Notes: generated by a model not told the origin, from the sequence alone. DNA of 64,000 nt from Clostridia bacterium (GCA_017395685.1 JAFQOD010000039.1:1-64000), one strand, 5' to 3'. Shown: positions 18,069 through 26,353, counted from the first letter of the stretch. Translations and numbers: made by a program.

Positions 18069-18759
18069 CCCCGCGCACCTCCGTTTTATAGCCCACCCCG
18101 TATACCGACCGCAGCAGAATATCCGTATTCTCCGGCAGCTTTTTGCGGATCCGCTTGATGCTGGTATCCACTACCCGCGGATCCCCGTTGAAATCAAAGC
18201 CCCAGATATTATCCAGCAGCTGCTCCCGGGTGAATACCTGCCGGGGATGGCTGGCCATCAGATGCAGGATTTCCACTTCCTTGGGGGAGAGCAGCACTCT
18301 TTCCCCCTCCACCCGCACTTCATAGCATTTCAGATCGATGGTGGTATTGCCGATATGCAGCTTCCCCTGCTCCGGGGCGGATTGCATCTGATTCATCCGG
18401 CGGAAGATCACCTGGATGCGGGATACCACCTCCCGGGGGGAGAAGGGCTTGACCATATAATCATCGGCGCCCAGGGCGAAGCCCAGCAGCTTATCCACCT
18501 CTTCCCCCTTGGCGGTGAGGATGATGATGGGGGTGGTGGATACCGCCCGGATATCGGCGCACACCTGGGTGCCCGTGCGGCCGGGCATCATGATATCCAG
18601 AATCACCAGATCGGGGCGCATGCGATGGAATGCCTCCATCACATCATCCCCCCGGAAAACGGAATAGACCTCGTAGCCCTCCCGGGTGAGATAGAGGCGC
18701 AGCGATTCATGAATGCCGATTTCATCATCAGCAATGAGGATCAGTTTCTTTTTATTCAT
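18061..18759 (-). CDS. OmpR-family response regulator
   Basis: This 232-residue transcription factor has a receiver domain with the acidic pocket DDE at 11-13, the phospho-acceptor Asp55 (LVILDIMMPG) and the conserved Lys in MVKPFSPRE, followed by a winged-helix DNA-binding domain (SPKEVEILHLMASHPRQVF and VDTSIKRIRKKL). AGGAAGG precedes the ATG. It is transcribed first, followed by its kinase. Its target genes are unknown. Confidence 0.95.
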   Translation of the reverse strand: MNKKKLILIADDEIGIHESLRLYLTREGYEVYSVFRGDDVMEAFHRMRPDLVILDIMMPGRTGTQVCADIRAVSTTPIIILTAKGEEVDKLLGFALGADDYMVKPFSPREVVSRIQVIFRRMNQMQSAPEQGKLHIGNTTIDLKCYEVRVEGERVLLSPKEVEILHLMASHPRQVFTREQLLDNIWGFDFNGDPRVVDTSIKRIRKKLPENTDILLRSVYGVGYKTEVRGDA

Positions 18760-18794
18760 AACACATATTCCTTCCTGTGCAATATGCCGTCATT

Positions 18795-18824
18795 ATTATA
18801 CCATGGGCCGGCAAACCCAGGCAA
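18795..18824 (-). promoter_or_regulatory. Promoter of the two-component system
   Basis: On the minus strand TTGCCT (18819-18824) and TATAAT (18795-18800) are 18 bases apart, about 36 bases before the response regulator start. Confidence 0.65.
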
Positions 18825-18850
18825 GCCCTGTCACATCTGCGCCCCAATTG

Positions 18851-18882
18851 AAAGAGGGGCAGGCAATGCCTGCCCCCCCGGA
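18851..18882 (-). terminator. Terminator after the orphan substrate-binding protein
   Basis: GGGGCAGGCA and TGCCTGCCCC form a strong stem read on the minus strand, followed by TCTTTC. It lies 22 bases after the binding-protein stop. Confidence 0.7.
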
Positions 18883-18903
18883 AAGGAAGGAAGAATTAAA
18901 TGC

Positions 18904-19863
18904 TTATTTTACATAGAAGCCTTCATCGGGCACCTTGCCGCCCACGGAGGCGGGATTGGCCCCATGGAGGATTTCATACAGGGCGGAAGCCTGGGATTGC
19001 ATATCGGCGCCGGGAATGAATACCAGCTGGCAATTGGGCAGCGCCTTCTGGGCCACGGCGGCAGCGGGGATGATGCCATGGGCGGCAATTTCCTGGGCGG
19101 CCGCTTCCACATTTTCCACGGTATAGGCGATGGAGCCCTCCAGATCGGCAAGGAATTTCTGCACGGCTTCCGGATTCTTTTCCATAAATTCCGTGCGCAC
19201 GATCACCACGCTCATGGAAAGCTGGGCATTTTCATAGCCCTTCAGCTGAGCGGCTGCAGCAAATTCCTTGGTGACGTCCAGGGCGATACGGAAGGAAGGA
19301 TCCTTGGTGAGCACGGTGGTGACGTGGGGCTCGGGCACCAGGATGATATCCGCCAGGCCGCTGATGGCCAGGGTGGTCACTTCCGCATGCTCGCTCTTGA
19401 ATTCCACATTGGCCTTTACATTGTTGGCCTCCAGGATGAAATTGGTCACATATTCGGGGGTGCTTCCCTGGCCGGCGGCAATCACATTCTTGCCCTCCAG
19501 ATCGGCAACCGTCTGAATGCTATCCCCCTTTTCCAGCACATACAGCATGCCCCGGGTGATCAGGGACAGGGCCTTCACGCCGCCCTTGGTCTTATTATAC
19601 AGCACGGAGCCCAGATTGATGGGCACAGCGGCGATATCCACATCCCCCTTGATGATCAGATCGGTGATTTCGGTGGGGGCTCCCGCCAGGGTGAATTGAT
19701 AGCTGCCGTCATTTTCCGTCATCATATGGGCCAGGGCCATGCCGGTGGGGCCCTTCAGGCCGCCCACCCGGGTGACAGGGACGGGCTCTTCCGCGGATAC
19801 ATATACATAGGGCAGGGATACGATCAGCAGGGCGATGGCCAGCAGTTTCATCATTTTTTTCAT
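18904..19863 (-). CDS. NMT1/SsuA-like ABC substrate-binding protein (orphan)
   Basis: This 319-residue secreted protein has a signal peptide (MKKMMKLLAIALLIVSLPYV, cleavage near VSA/EE) and the periplasmic-binding fold of the nitrate/taurine/thiamine-precursor class, with DVDIAAVPINLGSVLYN, GKNVIAAGQGSTPEYVTNF and AISGLADIILVPEPHVT. There is no lipobox cysteine and no permease or ATPase gene beside it. It follows the TM1266-like gene by two bases, so the two are expressed together. The ligand is unknown; a link to hydrogenase metabolism is inferred only from that neighbour. Confidence 0.85.
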   Translation of the reverse strand: MKKMMKLLAIALLIVSLPYVYVSAEEPVPVTRVGGLKGPTGMALAHMMTENDGSYQFTLAGAPTEITDLIIKGDVDIAAVPINLGSVLYNKTKGGVKALSLITRGMLYVLEKGDSIQTVADLEGKNVIAAGQGSTPEYVTNFILEANNVKANVEFKSEHAEVTTLAISGLADIILVPEPHVTTVLTKDPSFRIALDVTKEFAAAAQLKGYENAQLSMSVVIVRTEFMEKNPEAVQKFLADLEGSIAYTVENVEAAAQEIAAHGIIPAAAVAQKALPNCQLVFIPGADMQSQASALYEILHGANPASVGGKVPDEGFYVK

Positions 19864-19865
19864 GA

Positions 19866-20123
19866 TTATTCTTTCCTTTCAGTTTTTGTCATGGCGCTTT
19901 TCACCTGCACTCCGGGCACATTGCCCAGCTTGCCGGTAAAGGCGCCCACCTTCATGGCGTCCCCCCGGATCAGCAGGCCGATCACCGCCATATTCCTCTC
20001 ATGATCCGGCACCCCGATGCGGCCGGTGATCATCTCCTGATACTGGGAAATGATCTGATTGACCCGGGCCGTCTGGGTCAGATCCTCGATGACGATGCCG
20101 ATAAAGCCGATTCTTTCTTCCAT
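19866..20123 (-). CDS. TM1266-like iron-only hydrogenase system putative regulator
   Basis: This 85-residue protein resembles the TM1266 family, small ACT/NikR-like proteins found with [FeFe]-hydrogenase maturation genes. Recognisable parts are RIGFIGIVIEDL, RIGVPDHERNMAVIGLLIRG and GAFTGKLGNVPGVQVKSAM. The ATG at 20123 follows GAGGAGGCG; a frame 14 codons longer has no such signal. No hydrogenase gene is in this window. It lies behind a leader of about 190 bases with a small open frame and a hairpin. Confidence 0.8.
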   Translation of the reverse strand: MEERIGFIGIVIEDLTQTARVNQIISQYQEMITGRIGVPDHERNMAVIGLLIRGDAMKVGAFTGKLGNVPGVQVKSAMTKTERKE

Positions 20124-20143
20124 GGGAACGCCTCCTCGGAGTG

Positions 20144-20182
20144 AAATAAAAGAAGCATAGGGCAAAGAAGGCCTTATGCTCC
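20144..20182 (-). promoter_or_regulatory. Attenuator-like hairpin in the TM1266 leader
   Basis: On the minus strand AGCATA and TATGCT plus GGC and GCC form a stem (20152-20182) followed by CTTTTATTTC. The hairpin overlaps the stop codon of the leader open frame and ends about 20 bases before the TM1266-like start, as in an attenuator. Confidence 0.5.
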
Positions 20183-20200
20183 GTCAAAATATGTACGCAT
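20174..20200 (-). CDS. Possible 8-residue leader peptide
   Basis: An ATG with a perfect AGGAGG site eight bases upstream opens a frame of only eight codons (MRTYFDGA) that stops inside the downstream hairpin. The strength of the ribosome binding site suggests that it is translated. It would be a regulatory leader rather than a functional peptide. This is a sequence-based suggestion. Confidence 0.45.
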   Translation of the reverse strand: MRTYFDGA

Positions 20201-20316
20201 AGCGGCTGCCTCCTTTCGCTTTCGGGCCCGGAATGCTCCTGCCCTCAAGGGAAACATATCTATCCCGCAGCACCCGCCCCCTCATGGCATCCACTCGGGC
20301 TTGGCCGTCCGCGTTC
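20201..20316 (-). ncRNA. Structured 5' leader upstream of the TM1266-like gene
   Basis: This GC-rich stretch follows the promoter and can form several nested stems, for example GGGA with TCCC around 20249-20266 and TGCT with AGCA outside it. It matches none of the riboswitch consensus sequences I can recall (TPP, cobalamin, SAM, Moco, THF). It may be a ligand- or protein-sensing leader. Confidence 0.4.
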
Positions 20317-20322
20317 ATTACT

Positions 20323-20350
20323 ATTATACACCTTTTTCTGCAAATTGAAA
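20323..20350 (-). promoter_or_regulatory. Promoter of the TM1266-like / binding-protein operon
   Basis: On the minus strand TTTCAA (20345-20350) and TATAAT (20323-20328) are 16 bases apart. The expected start leaves an untranslated leader of about 190 bases. Confidence 0.6.
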
Positions 20351-20366
20351 CAGTTTTTTTGCCGGT

Positions 20367-23300
20367 TTATTCTGCCATCAGCCGCAGGGTGCGGATTTCA
20401 AAGGGCCGAAGATGCAGCTTTATGTGATTCCCCGTTTCCATTTCCGCCGTGCCTTCTTCATTCATGCCGCAATCGGTGATGGAAAAGCGCCCGGGCAGGG
20501 AAAGCTGCATTTCACCCTGCATGCCCAGCGCCTCATAAAAGCGCAGAATGACGCCCCGGCCATCCTCTGCCGGTTTTACGGTTTCCAGGATGACGCTGTC
20601 CGATTGCAGCTGCAGGCCGGGAAGCATCCTTCCCTCCCCTGCCAAAGGCTGCAAGGGCTGATTGAAGGCATAGCCCGCCTGGATGACCTTGCTTTCCGCA
20701 AAGGGCGTATCAAAAATCCGCAGTGCCCAGCGGATGCGGTGATCCCCCCGATCCGCCGTGTCATCGGGCACCAGAGGCGCACGCAGCAGCGTCAGCGCAA
20801 TTTCGCCCCGGCCCGTGCTCACCCCATAGCTGCCGTCATTGATCAACGCCATGCCCCGGTTTCCCTCACAAAGGGCGGTATACCGGTGATTACATACCTC
20901 GTACCGGTCGGCAGCATGGGCATGGGAGCGATGGGCAGGCCGGGAAACATAGCCGAACTGCATTTCATGCAGGGCATTTTCGCACAGAATGTTGCTTTCG
21001 AAATGATTTTTCAGCATCTGATGATATCCCTGCCAGTGAATCTGATAATCAAATTCCACCTGGCTGGCCCCGGCAAAGAGCCGGATGATCCCCACGGCGC
21101 TGCTCTCCCCGAAGGTATAGCGGGCGGTCACCTGGCACAGGGCGGGGGTATTTTCCGTCAATTCGCAATGGACGGTAAATGCATCCTCCAGCCGGCGGCT
21201 TTCCCAATCCCGGGAAAGCTCCCAGCCATCATAGACGCATTCGATATTCTGATACAGTCTGAGATCATTGAGATACTGCCCCTCCGCCAGCAGGGAAAGG
21301 CCGTTCCGCTTATCCAGGCACTGGCAAATGCGGCCCTTTTCATCCACCAGGATGCGCAGGCAATCATTTTCCATCAGGATGCCCTGCGCCGTGATTTGCC
21401 CACGGGCGTCCCCGGGGCCCTCCTTGGAAAGAGGGGCAATGCCCAGGGCCGGGGCCTTTGCAAAGCGCCATTCCCCATCCGGCAGCCGCACCCATTCCTG
21501 CCGCTCAAAGGGCAAGGGATTAAAGGCGGTCCAGGCTCCCTGATTCTCTTTGATCTGATAAATCTGCCTTTGCCAAGCGGCGATCTGATCCCGGAGCATT
21601 TCAATCGCCCGGGAAAGGGCGTTTTCCGCCTCCTTGTGCACCCGCCTGATGCCCACGCCCCCGGCGATATCATGGAACTGATGGATCAAAAGCGTTTCCC
21701 AGGCCTGATGCATCATGCCGGCATGGGCGGATCGATCCTTTTCCGGCAAGGCGCACAGCAGCATTTCAGCATCGTGCAGCTTTTCCTGCAGCCTGCGGAT
21801 CAGCGCCTTGGTTTTCCTTTGGGCGGTATAGGTGCCACGGTGCCAGGGCAGATAAAGCTCCCCTGTCCACTGATTGCGGATGGGGCGCAGGGCCCGGTTT
21901 TCGAAATATTCCCTCAGGCCCCCGTATTGCGCCCGGGGCGCCCCCTCCAGATCCTGCAGCCGGCGGGCATTTTCCACCATATCCCGGGTGGCGCCGCCGC
22001 CCCCATCCCCAAAGCCGAAGGGATAGAGCAGGGTATCGATATCCTCCTGCTGGGTGCGATGCTGCTCCCAGCGCAGATTGAATTCCGCCGGGGAAACCTG
22101 GGCGTTATTTTTGAAGAAGGAAAGGGCCTGCACTTTGGTTCCGTCCATACCCTCCCACCAGAAATCCTGATAGGGGAAGCGTTCGCATTCCGGATCCGCC
22201 CGCAACAGCTTCTGGGTGGCAAAGAAGGGCACATCAAATCCCTTCAGCAGCTGGGGCAGCACCGGCGAAAAGCCGAAGGTATCCGGCTGCCAGGCCACTT
22301 TGGATTCCATCTGAAAATGATCCCGATACCACCTTTTCCCCCACATCAGCTGGCGGATCAGGCTTTCGCCGGAAGGAATATTGGTATCGCATTCCACATA
22401 GAATGCCCCTTCCGGAAGGATCTGGCCCCGGGCATGGGCCAGCAGCACCCGCTCCCACAGATCAGGATGCTGGATGCGCAGCATTTCCATCAGCGCCGGT
22501 TCACACAAAAGGAAATTGTATTCCGGGTATTCCTCCATCAGCTGCAATTGATTGGCATAGGTGCGGGCCACCTTGTGCCAGCTTTCCTCCAGGGGCCACA
22601 GCCAGGCAAGATCAATATGGCTCTGGCCCAGCAGCCACATCAGCGGCGCCGTGGAGCCGTTTTTGCAGCCCATGGCATCCCGAAGGGCATTCCGGGCATT
22701 TTCAAAAGAGGCGGTGCGCTGGGGCTCATCCCCTTCGAAATCGGCAATATGGGTAAAATCATCCAAGGCCTTTTGCACCCGCTGCAGCCGCAGGCTCTTT
22801 TCCGGCAGGATGGTAGCCAGGCTGCAAAGGGCCTCCACATCCAGATGCAGCTGATAGGCGCTTTCATTCCACAGGGCCAGCCAGCTTTTTTTCACCGTGC
22901 ACTGGCTTTCCGGGATGGGAGGAATGGCAGGCCGTTCCTTGGGCCAGGGGCCCAGATTTTCCAGCCGCGCCCCGTGGCCGGCATAGCTTTCGATCAGCAG
23001 GGAAATTTCCTCTCCGGGGAGGGCGCTGCGGCGCAGGGTGACATAGGCATGCTTGTGATCGATGGATCCCAGGGCATGGCCGTTTACATATACCAGCTGC
23101 TCCCCGCCCAGGCCGGACAGGAAAACAACCCTTCGTCCCCGGCAGCATTCCGGCAGGATAATCTTCCCCCGGAACCAGCCGTATTCCCATGCGCCGCCCC
23201 ATTTGGTGCCTTCCGGGCAGGGGAAATAATCCCCTTCCGCCGCCCCATCAGGGGTGAGGCGATCCATGGTGGTCATCATGGAAAAGGAGACGGGGGCAAC

Positions 23301-23378
23301 GGGCGTATACAGATGGCGCTTCAGTTCCTCCCGGAAAAAAGAAACGCGCTGGGCAAACTGCCGGCCGCGATCAAACAT
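20367..23378 (-). CDS. Alpha-mannosidase, glycoside hydrolase family 38
   Basis: This 1003-residue cytoplasmic enzyme has no signal peptide. It contains an N-terminal beta domain, then the GH38 catalytic domain starting GQSHIDLAWLWPLEESW (metal ligands His254 and Asp256) and the nucleophile Asp366 in WQPDTFGFSP, followed by the middle helical bundle and the long C-terminal beta domains. It would release alpha-mannose from oligosaccharides taken up by the cell. AAGGAGG precedes the ATG. It stands alone just downstream of a decayed transposase gene. Confidence 0.93.
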   Translation of the reverse strand: MFDRGRQFAQRVSFFREELKRHLYTPVAPVSFSMMTTMDRLTPDGAAEGDYFPCPEGTKWGGAWEYGWFRGKIILPECCRGRRVVFLSGLGGEQLVYVNGHALGSIDHKHAYVTLRRSALPGEEISLLIESYAGHGARLENLGPWPKERPAIPPIPESQCTVKKSWLALWNESAYQLHLDVEALCSLATILPEKSLRLQRVQKALDDFTHIADFEGDEPQRTASFENARNALRDAMGCKNGSTAPLMWLLGQSHIDLAWLWPLEESWHKVARTYANQLQLMEEYPEYNFLLCEPALMEMLRIQHPDLWERVLLAHARGQILPEGAFYVECDTNIPSGESLIRQLMWGKRWYRDHFQMESKVAWQPDTFGFSPVLPQLLKGFDVPFFATQKLLRADPECERFPYQDFWWEGMDGTKVQALSFFKNNAQVSPAEFNLRWEQHRTQQEDIDTLLYPFGFGDGGGGATRDMVENARRLQDLEGAPRAQYGGLREYFENRALRPIRNQWTGELYLPWHRGTYTAQRKTKALIRRLQEKLHDAEMLLCALPEKDRSAHAGMMHQAWETLLIHQFHDIAGGVGIRRVHKEAENALSRAIEMLRDQIAAWQRQIYQIKENQGAWTAFNPLPFERQEWVRLPDGEWRFAKAPALGIAPLSKEGPGDARGQITAQGILMENDCLRILVDEKGRICQCLDKRNGLSLLAEGQYLNDLRLYQNIECVYDGWELSRDWESRRLEDAFTVHCELTENTPALCQVTARYTFGESSAVGIIRLFAGASQVEFDYQIHWQGYHQMLKNHFESNILCENALHEMQFGYVSRPAHRSHAHAADRYEVCNHRYTALCEGNRGMALINDGSYGVSTGRGEIALTLLRAPLVPDDTADRGDHRIRWALRIFDTPFAESKVIQAGYAFNQPLQPLAGEGRMLPGLQLQSDSVILETVKPAEDGRGVILRFYEALGMQGEMQLSLPGRFSITDCGMNEEGTAEMETGNHIKLHLRPFEIRTLRLMAE

Positions 23379-23602
23379 GGCAGGGGCCTCCTTGGTGATG
23401 AATATTATTCCTCTCCGGTCAGCCAGCGGAGCGGATTTTCATCAATGTATTTTATCGTTTCCGTGAAATCCATTTCGTTGCGAATGATATGTTCGTAATA
23501 GTTCCGTTGCCATACAACGCCCATTTTCACCCGGTTGTCGTTACATATTCCGCGCCATTGATGAACTACCAGAGACTTATATGCGCCGATAATCTGCCCA
23601 AC

Positions 23603-23629
23603 TGTAGGGGCGACCTTTGCGGTCGCCCG
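23603..23629 (+). repeat. REP palindrome 1 inside the RAYT gene
   Basis: GGGGCGACC and GGTCGCCC form a hairpin preceded by TGTA. In the transposase frame it is translated as part of ERATAKVAPT. Confidence 0.75.
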
Positions 23630-23770
23630 TTCATCATCGGATTGCAGATACATCAGGAAATGGATATGATTGGGCATAATGACATATCCCATCAATTCGA
23701 TGGGAAATCTTTCTTCCAACTTGACATAAAATTTTTTCTGCAACCCTGCCTAGATGTGAATAAATGATCT

Positions 23771-23798
23771 GCGGGCGACCGCAAGGGTCGCCCCTACA
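23771..23798 (-). repeat. REP palindrome 2 inside the RAYT gene, inverted
   Basis: This is the reverse complement of the palindrome at 23603-23629 with one or two changes. In the transposase frame it is translated as part of CRGDPCGRP. The two copies form an inverted pair about 140 bases apart, as in a REPIN. Confidence 0.75.
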
Positions 23799-23922
23799 GA
23801 TGGTGCATAACGTATGCGCTTTTTCATATGTACACAGGGTTACGAAATAACATCCGCCCTGGCTGTAATCATAACCGGACAATCGGATATCTTTACGCTT
23901 CGGCAGCGGATTCCTTCCGCCC

Positions 23923-24858
23923 TCATTCTCCATCCTTGAATCCCAGTGCATCCGCCACGATATACAGGGGGCGGCCCCGGGTTTCATCATAAATCCGGGC
24001 GATATATTCGCCCACCACGCCAAGGGCGGAAAGGATAACGCCGGTAAGGCCCACCATCAGATCAGCCAGCCACCAATTGCCCCCCGCTACCCCGCAGATC
24101 AGCAGGATCAAAAGGGTCAGCAGCATAAGCCCCGCCAGGAAAATCAGGCCCATGCCCATCCAGGTGATGAATTTCAGGGGCTTGACAGAGAAGGAAAAGA
24201 TGCCGTCCGCCGCCAGCTTCAGCATTTTCTTCAGGGGATAATGGGTTTCCCCTGCAAAGCGCTTATCCCGGTCATAGAGCAGCGCCTCCTGCTTGAAGCC
24301 TACCCAGGCAAACATGCCCCGGAGGAACCGGGCATGCTCCGGCATGCCGCGGATGACATCCGCCACCTTTTTATCCACCAGACGGAAATCCCCGGTATCC
24401 CGGGGCACCATGCCGCCGGTCATCCAGGAAAGGATTTTGTAATAGACGCTGGCAGTGATCTTTTTGAAGGCGGATTCCCCATCCCGCTTCTTGCGCTGGC
24501 CGTAGACGATCTGGCTGCCTGCCTTCCATTTTTCGGCCATTTCCGGGATCACTTCCGGGGGATCCTGCAGATCCGCATCGATGATAACAATGGCGTCCCC
24601 GGCGGCATAATCCAGCCCGGCGGTCACCGCCATCTGATGGCCCGCATTCCGGGCAAACATGATGGCCCGCACATGACAATCGGAGGCGGCCAATTCCCGG
24701 AGAATCTGGGGGGTCTTATCCCGGGATCCATCGTTTACATAAATGATCTCATAGCTGCCATCCATCCGGGAAAGCACCTGGGTCAGGCGCTTGTGGGTCT
24801 CATGCAGAACGGCCTCTTCATTGTAGCAGGGCACGATGACAGAATAAAGCGGATACAT
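23923..24858 (-). CDS. GtrB/DPM1-like family 2 glycosyltransferase
   Basis: This 311-residue membrane enzyme has an N-terminal GT-A domain (YSVIVPCYNEEAVLHET, YVNDGSRD, the metal-binding DADLQDPPE, and GDFRLVDKKV) and two C-terminal membrane helices (about 230-255 and 265-290) ending GEYIARIYDETRGRPLYIV. It would transfer a sugar from a nucleotide donor to undecaprenyl phosphate at the inner face. The second of two nearby ATGs was chosen because it is seven bases from AAGGAGG. No flippase or second GT gene is adjacent. Confidence 0.9.
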   Translation of the reverse strand: MYPLYSVIVPCYNEEAVLHETHKRLTQVLSRMDGSYEIIYVNDGSRDKTPQILRELAASDCHVRAIMFARNAGHQMAVTAGLDYAAGDAIVIIDADLQDPPEVIPEMAEKWKAGSQIVYGQRKKRDGESAFKKITASVYYKILSWMTGGMVPRDTGDFRLVDKKVADVIRGMPEHARFLRGMFAWVGFKQEALLYDRDKRFAGETHYPLKKMLKLAADGIFSFSVKPLKFITWMGMGLIFLAGLMLLTLLILLICGVAGGNWWLADLMVGLTGVILSALGVVGEYIARIYDETRGRPLYIVADALGFKDGE

Positions 24859-24924
24859 GGGCATGCCTCCTTATGTAGATTCATCAATTAAACGGAAGAA
24901 AGCGGAAAAAGCATCCAATGATTT

Positions 24925-24949
24925 GAATTCGGAATGCGAAATTCAGAAT
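24925..24949. repeat. GGAATGCG / AATTC repeat, single arm
   Basis: GAATTCGGAATGCG followed by AAATTCAGAAT matches the end of the element at 7284-7410. It lies in a 338-base gap before the glycosyltransferase that otherwise holds the two repeats listed next and no gene that I recognise. Confidence 0.6.
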
Positions 24950-24978
24950 GATAGATCGTTTTCCATTTTTTCATACAG

Positions 24979-25038
24979 CACTGGGAAAGAAGCAGATTGC
25001 TTAAGCCCAAGAAAAATCCAGTGGCAGTTATCTTTGGG
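24979..25038 (-). repeat. Composite dispersed repeat core, copy 3
   Basis: Read on the minus strand it starts CTCCCAAAGATAACTGCC and ends TTTCCCAGTG, matching the 60-bp cores at 10301-10360 and 10485-10544 with substitutions. Confidence 0.65.
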
Positions 25039-25116
25039 AGAGCGCAAGTGGGGCTTTCAGGAGCAAACCCCTTGTGGGTTTGCGACGCAAAATACGCCGT
25101 GATATGGAAGCGGTGA

Positions 25117-25154
25117 GAGCATACCCAGCTATCGGTGCAGGGTATGCGATGAAA
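25117..25154 (+). repeat. GCATGCGC / GGGCATGCGATGAA repeat, copy 2
   Basis: GAGCATACCC ... GCAGGGTATGCGATGAAA resembles 10444-10482, with C-to-T changes in both arms of the palindrome. Confidence 0.55.
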
Positions 25155-25196
25155 CTCAAAAGAACATTCCTCCCGCCATCCTTCGCCCCATCCCCG

Positions 25197-26192
25197 TCAC
25201 AGCATCTTCACCAGCATGTTGCGCTGGTTATCCATTTCCAGCTTGAGCAGGGATTCTTTTTCCATTTGCTTGAGGATATCGGAAAAGCGCTTGAAGCCGA
25301 TGGCGCGCTCGGAAAAATCGGGATAGGCGGCCTGGATATCTGCCTTCAGGATGGAAGGATTGATGCGCTCAAAGCCGTCATCCTTGTAATGCTGCAATTG
25401 CTCCACAAATGCGGCGCGCCAGGTATCCTGGGCGAGGGATTTTTTGCCGTTCCCTTCCTCCGGCGCATCGGAATTGAGGGAAACCAGCACATTGTAATTA
25501 TCATTCTTCACCCGGATGGTGCCGAATTTTGTGGAAAGCTTATTCAGCAATTTGCCGAAGGAGGCACAGCCGAAGGCCTTTTCATTGAAATCAGGCCGCA
25601 GACGGAGCAATACACCCTTCAGCTCGCTGGCATACATTTCATCCTCATCCGTCTGCTCAGAAAGGATGCCCTCCAGCAGCTTATTCAGCCCGGCGTCATC
25701 CAAGGGCTCATCCTTGGATTTATTCTGCTTGCTGCGTTTATCCCGGCTGACAGAGGATACGGATTCCAGAAACTGAAATTCATTGCAGGCATTGATGAAA
25801 ATATTGCTGGCCACTTCGCTGCGGCTGATGCCCAGCACAAACTTGCCCATGCTCTTCAACCGGCCCACCAGCGGCGTGTAATCGCTGTCGCCGGATACAA
25901 TGCAGAAGGAATCAATGAGGGGATTGGTGTAGGCCACCTCCAGGGCGTCCAATACCAATAGAATATCCGCATTGTTTTTCTGGGCTACCCCGTGGCGCAG
26001 GGAGGGCACCACCGTAAACGTATTGGAAAGCAGAATTTCCTTCAGATCGCTGAACCGGTCGGTGTAGCCGTATACCTTGCCCAGCAGGATGTCGCCGCGG
26101 ATTTTTACCTTTTCCAGAATGTTATTCAGCGTGGCCACCTTGGCCCCGCAGTTTTCCAAATCAACAAATAATGCAAAACGAGACGTACTCAT
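25197..26192 (-). CDS. NYN-domain ribonuclease-like protein with two OST-HTH/LOTUS domains
   Basis: This 331-residue protein has an N-terminal NYN (PIN-like) nuclease domain with the acidic residues of VDLENC, NADILLVLDAL and VSGDSDYTPLV, as in the LabA/DUF88 family. Two C-terminal winged-helix LOTUS domains follow (about 185-260 and 265-331), separated by a charged linker. LOTUS domains bind RNA, so an RNA-processing or decay role is likely. The ATG at 26192 follows TTGAGGT; the longer frame upstream runs through a repeat. It is flanked by repeats on both sides. Confidence 0.85.
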   Translation of the reverse strand: MSTSRFALFVDLENCGAKVATLNNILEKVKIRGDILLGKVYGYTDRFSDLKEILLSNTFTVVPSLRHGVAQKNNADILLVLDALEVAYTNPLIDSFCIVSGDSDYTPLVGRLKSMGKFVLGISRSEVASNIFINACNEFQFLESVSSVSRDKRSKQNKSKDEPLDDAGLNKLLEGILSEQTDEDEMYASELKGVLLRLRPDFNEKAFGCASFGKLLNKLSTKFGTIRVKNDNYNVLVSLNSDAPEEGNGKKSLAQDTWRAAFVEQLQHYKDDGFERINPSILKADIQAAYPDFSERAIGFKRFSDILKQMEKESLLKLEMDNQRNMLVKML

Positions 26193-26221
26193 ACTTACCT
26201 CAAATATGATAGATTTTGCAG

Positions 26222-26305
26222 GGAAACCGCTTTTGAGCCAAAAGCGATTTCCCCGCACCCCTTCCGAAAAACGATCCGGGATTTTTCTTGAAAAATTTTC
26301 AAGCT
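26222..26305 (+). repeat. Composite dispersed repeat, degenerate copy 4
   Basis: A hairpin (GGGAAACCGCTTTTG with CAAAAGCGATTTCCC) is followed by CCGCACCCCTTCC and a core resembling 10301-10340. It faces the inverted copy at 26354-26457, so the two converge in one gap. Confidence 0.55.
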
Positions 26306-26353
26306 GATTGGATGCCCGTACAGCAAGAAAAAATTTTTCCCCTTCCCCCAGCT

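Larger units (their letters stand above)
23405..23933 (-). pseudogene. Frameshifted REP-associated (IS200-like) tyrosine transposase, RAYT
   Basis: The first part reads KRKDIRLSGYDYSQGGCYFV and TLCTYEK, and the second part, in another frame, continues with KLEERFPIELMGYVIMPNH and ends near VWQRNYYEHIIRNE, IDENPLRWL. Together they cover a Y1 transposase with the HxH-type motif (NHIH). The two halves are out of frame around 23742-23755, so no full protein is made. Two inverted REP palindromes lie within the coding sequence. The gene overlaps the 3' end of the glycosyltransferase by 11 bases if it starts at 23933. Confidence 0.8.

Noticed and set aside
20201..20316. TPP, cobalamin, SAM or molybdenum-cofactor riboswitch
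   Set aside because: None of the conserved core sequences of these classes that I can recall is present, so the leader is left unassigned.
20412..23498. A 1028-codon open frame antisense to the alpha-mannosidase
   Set aside because: The minus-strand frame has all GH38 active-site motifs. The antisense product has no recognisable domain and no ribosome binding site.
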